A DNA stretch of 7,712 bases from the NCBI GenBank assembly GCA_025450095.1, contig JANWID010000117.1, positions 1 to 7,712 on the forward strand. Direction: 5' to 3'. The position numbers were made by a program, and so were the translations under genes. Below the pieces are notes generated by a model. The model saw only the letters and a program-made list of their open reading frames with translations. It ran no database searches and had not been told where the DNA came from. The DNA comes from Bacteroidia bacterium. GTDB taxonomy: Bacteria > Bacteroidota > Bacteroidia > AKYH767-A > OLB10. How positions within the stretch are numbered: the stretch's first letter is position 1; each line of letters starts with the position of its first letter. Shown in pieces: positions 7,365-7,712 of the stretch.

Positions 7365-7712
7365 TTACTCACTCCTAAGCGAATTGACCGGGTTAGTGAT
7401 CACAGCCCGGATAATTTGTGTTCCGATTGTTATCAACGCAATAAGCACCAGTAATGCCAATCCCGCGATATAACTTACTAACGGATTTACCCGATAAGCG
7501 AAGGTTTGCATGAACATACTGTTTATCCATATACTTGCCGGTAAGCCAATCAGGCAGGTGAAAAAAAGAATTTTAAGAAAACTCTTTGAAAGCAAGAACG
7601 TGAGTTGCCCTGCACTTGCTCCCAGCACTTTGCGGATACTGATTTCTTTTAGTCGTTGGCGCAGGATGAAGATAACCAAACCAAGAAACCCAAGACAGGC
7701 AACGGTGACAGC
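7365..7712 (-). CDS. MacB/FtsX-type ABC transporter permease (5' partial, C-terminal end only)
   Basis: The frame is open to the window edge at 7712, so only the last 115 residues are present; the TTG at 7679 is internal, not a start. The visible part begins in a hydrophobic helix (AVTVACLGFLGLVIFIL), followed by the hallmark loop QRLKEISIRKVLGAS and two more helices (LFFTCLIGLPASIWI and the VSYIAGLALLVLIALITIG region), ending in NPVNSLRSE. The KEI-x-IRKVLGAS loop and NPV-x-SLR-x-E tail are typical of the C-terminal FtsX domain of Bacteroidota permeases of about 800 residues with MacB-like periplasmic domains. Such proteins work with a separate ATPase in mechanotransmission, lipoprotein handling or efflux; the substrate cannot be told from this fragment. 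A strong terminator follows, so it is the last gene of its unit. Confidence 0.9.
   Translation of the reverse strand, partial: AVTVACLGFLGLVIFILRQRLKEISIRKVLGASAGQLTFLLSKSFLKILFFTCLIGLPASIWINSMFMQTFAYRVNPLVSYIAGLALLVLIALITIGTQIIRAVITNPVNSLRSE

Overview
The window looks like ordinary chromosomal DNA from a member of the Bacteroidota, most plausibly a Chitinophagaceae- or Sphingobacteria-like organism. The main evidence is a C-terminal type IX secretion (T9SS type A) sorting domain, which is confined to this phylum. Supporting signs are moderately AT-rich DNA, few strong Shine-Dalgarno sequences, a TAnnTTTG-type promoter box, and a DMT-type sugar transporter of a kind common in these bacteria. 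The genus call is inference.

Layout, left to right. (1) Positions 1-1377, plus strand: the 3' part of a Na/Pi-cotransporter-family membrane protein with a C-terminal PhoU-like helical domain, cut by the window edge. (2) Positions 3297-1357, minus strand: a two-gene unit, a ten-helix sugar permease of the glucose/ribose porter type followed 27 bp later by ribokinase; the ribokinase end overlaps the end of gene 1 by 21 bp, tail to tail. (3) A 247-bp divergent intergenic region (3298-3544) holding a candidate promoter and a 10-bp palindrome. (4) Positions 3545-6244, plus strand: a large exported beta-propeller protein with ten Asp-box-like repeats and a T9SS sorting tail, followed by a strong intrinsic terminator. 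(5) Positions 7227-6316, minus strand: an unrecognised exported protein with YD-like repeats. (6) A perfect hairpin terminator at 7310-7337. (7) Positions 7712-7365, minus strand: the C-terminal end of a MacB/FtsX-type ABC transporter permease, cut by the window edge.

The genes do not form one system. The permease and ribokinase make sense together: the permease would import ribose (or a related sugar) and RbsK would phosphorylate it to ribose 5-phosphate for the pentose phosphate pathway. The other genes are separate transcription units, judged by strand changes and terminators. There are no RNA genes, CRISPR arrays, insertion sequences or phage genes that I can see, and no gene-free stretch exceeds 300 bp. 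I found no convincing new biological system; the most open questions are the function of the YD-repeat exported protein, the ligand or activity of the T9SS propeller, and the substrate of the motif-divergent Na/Pi-type transporter.
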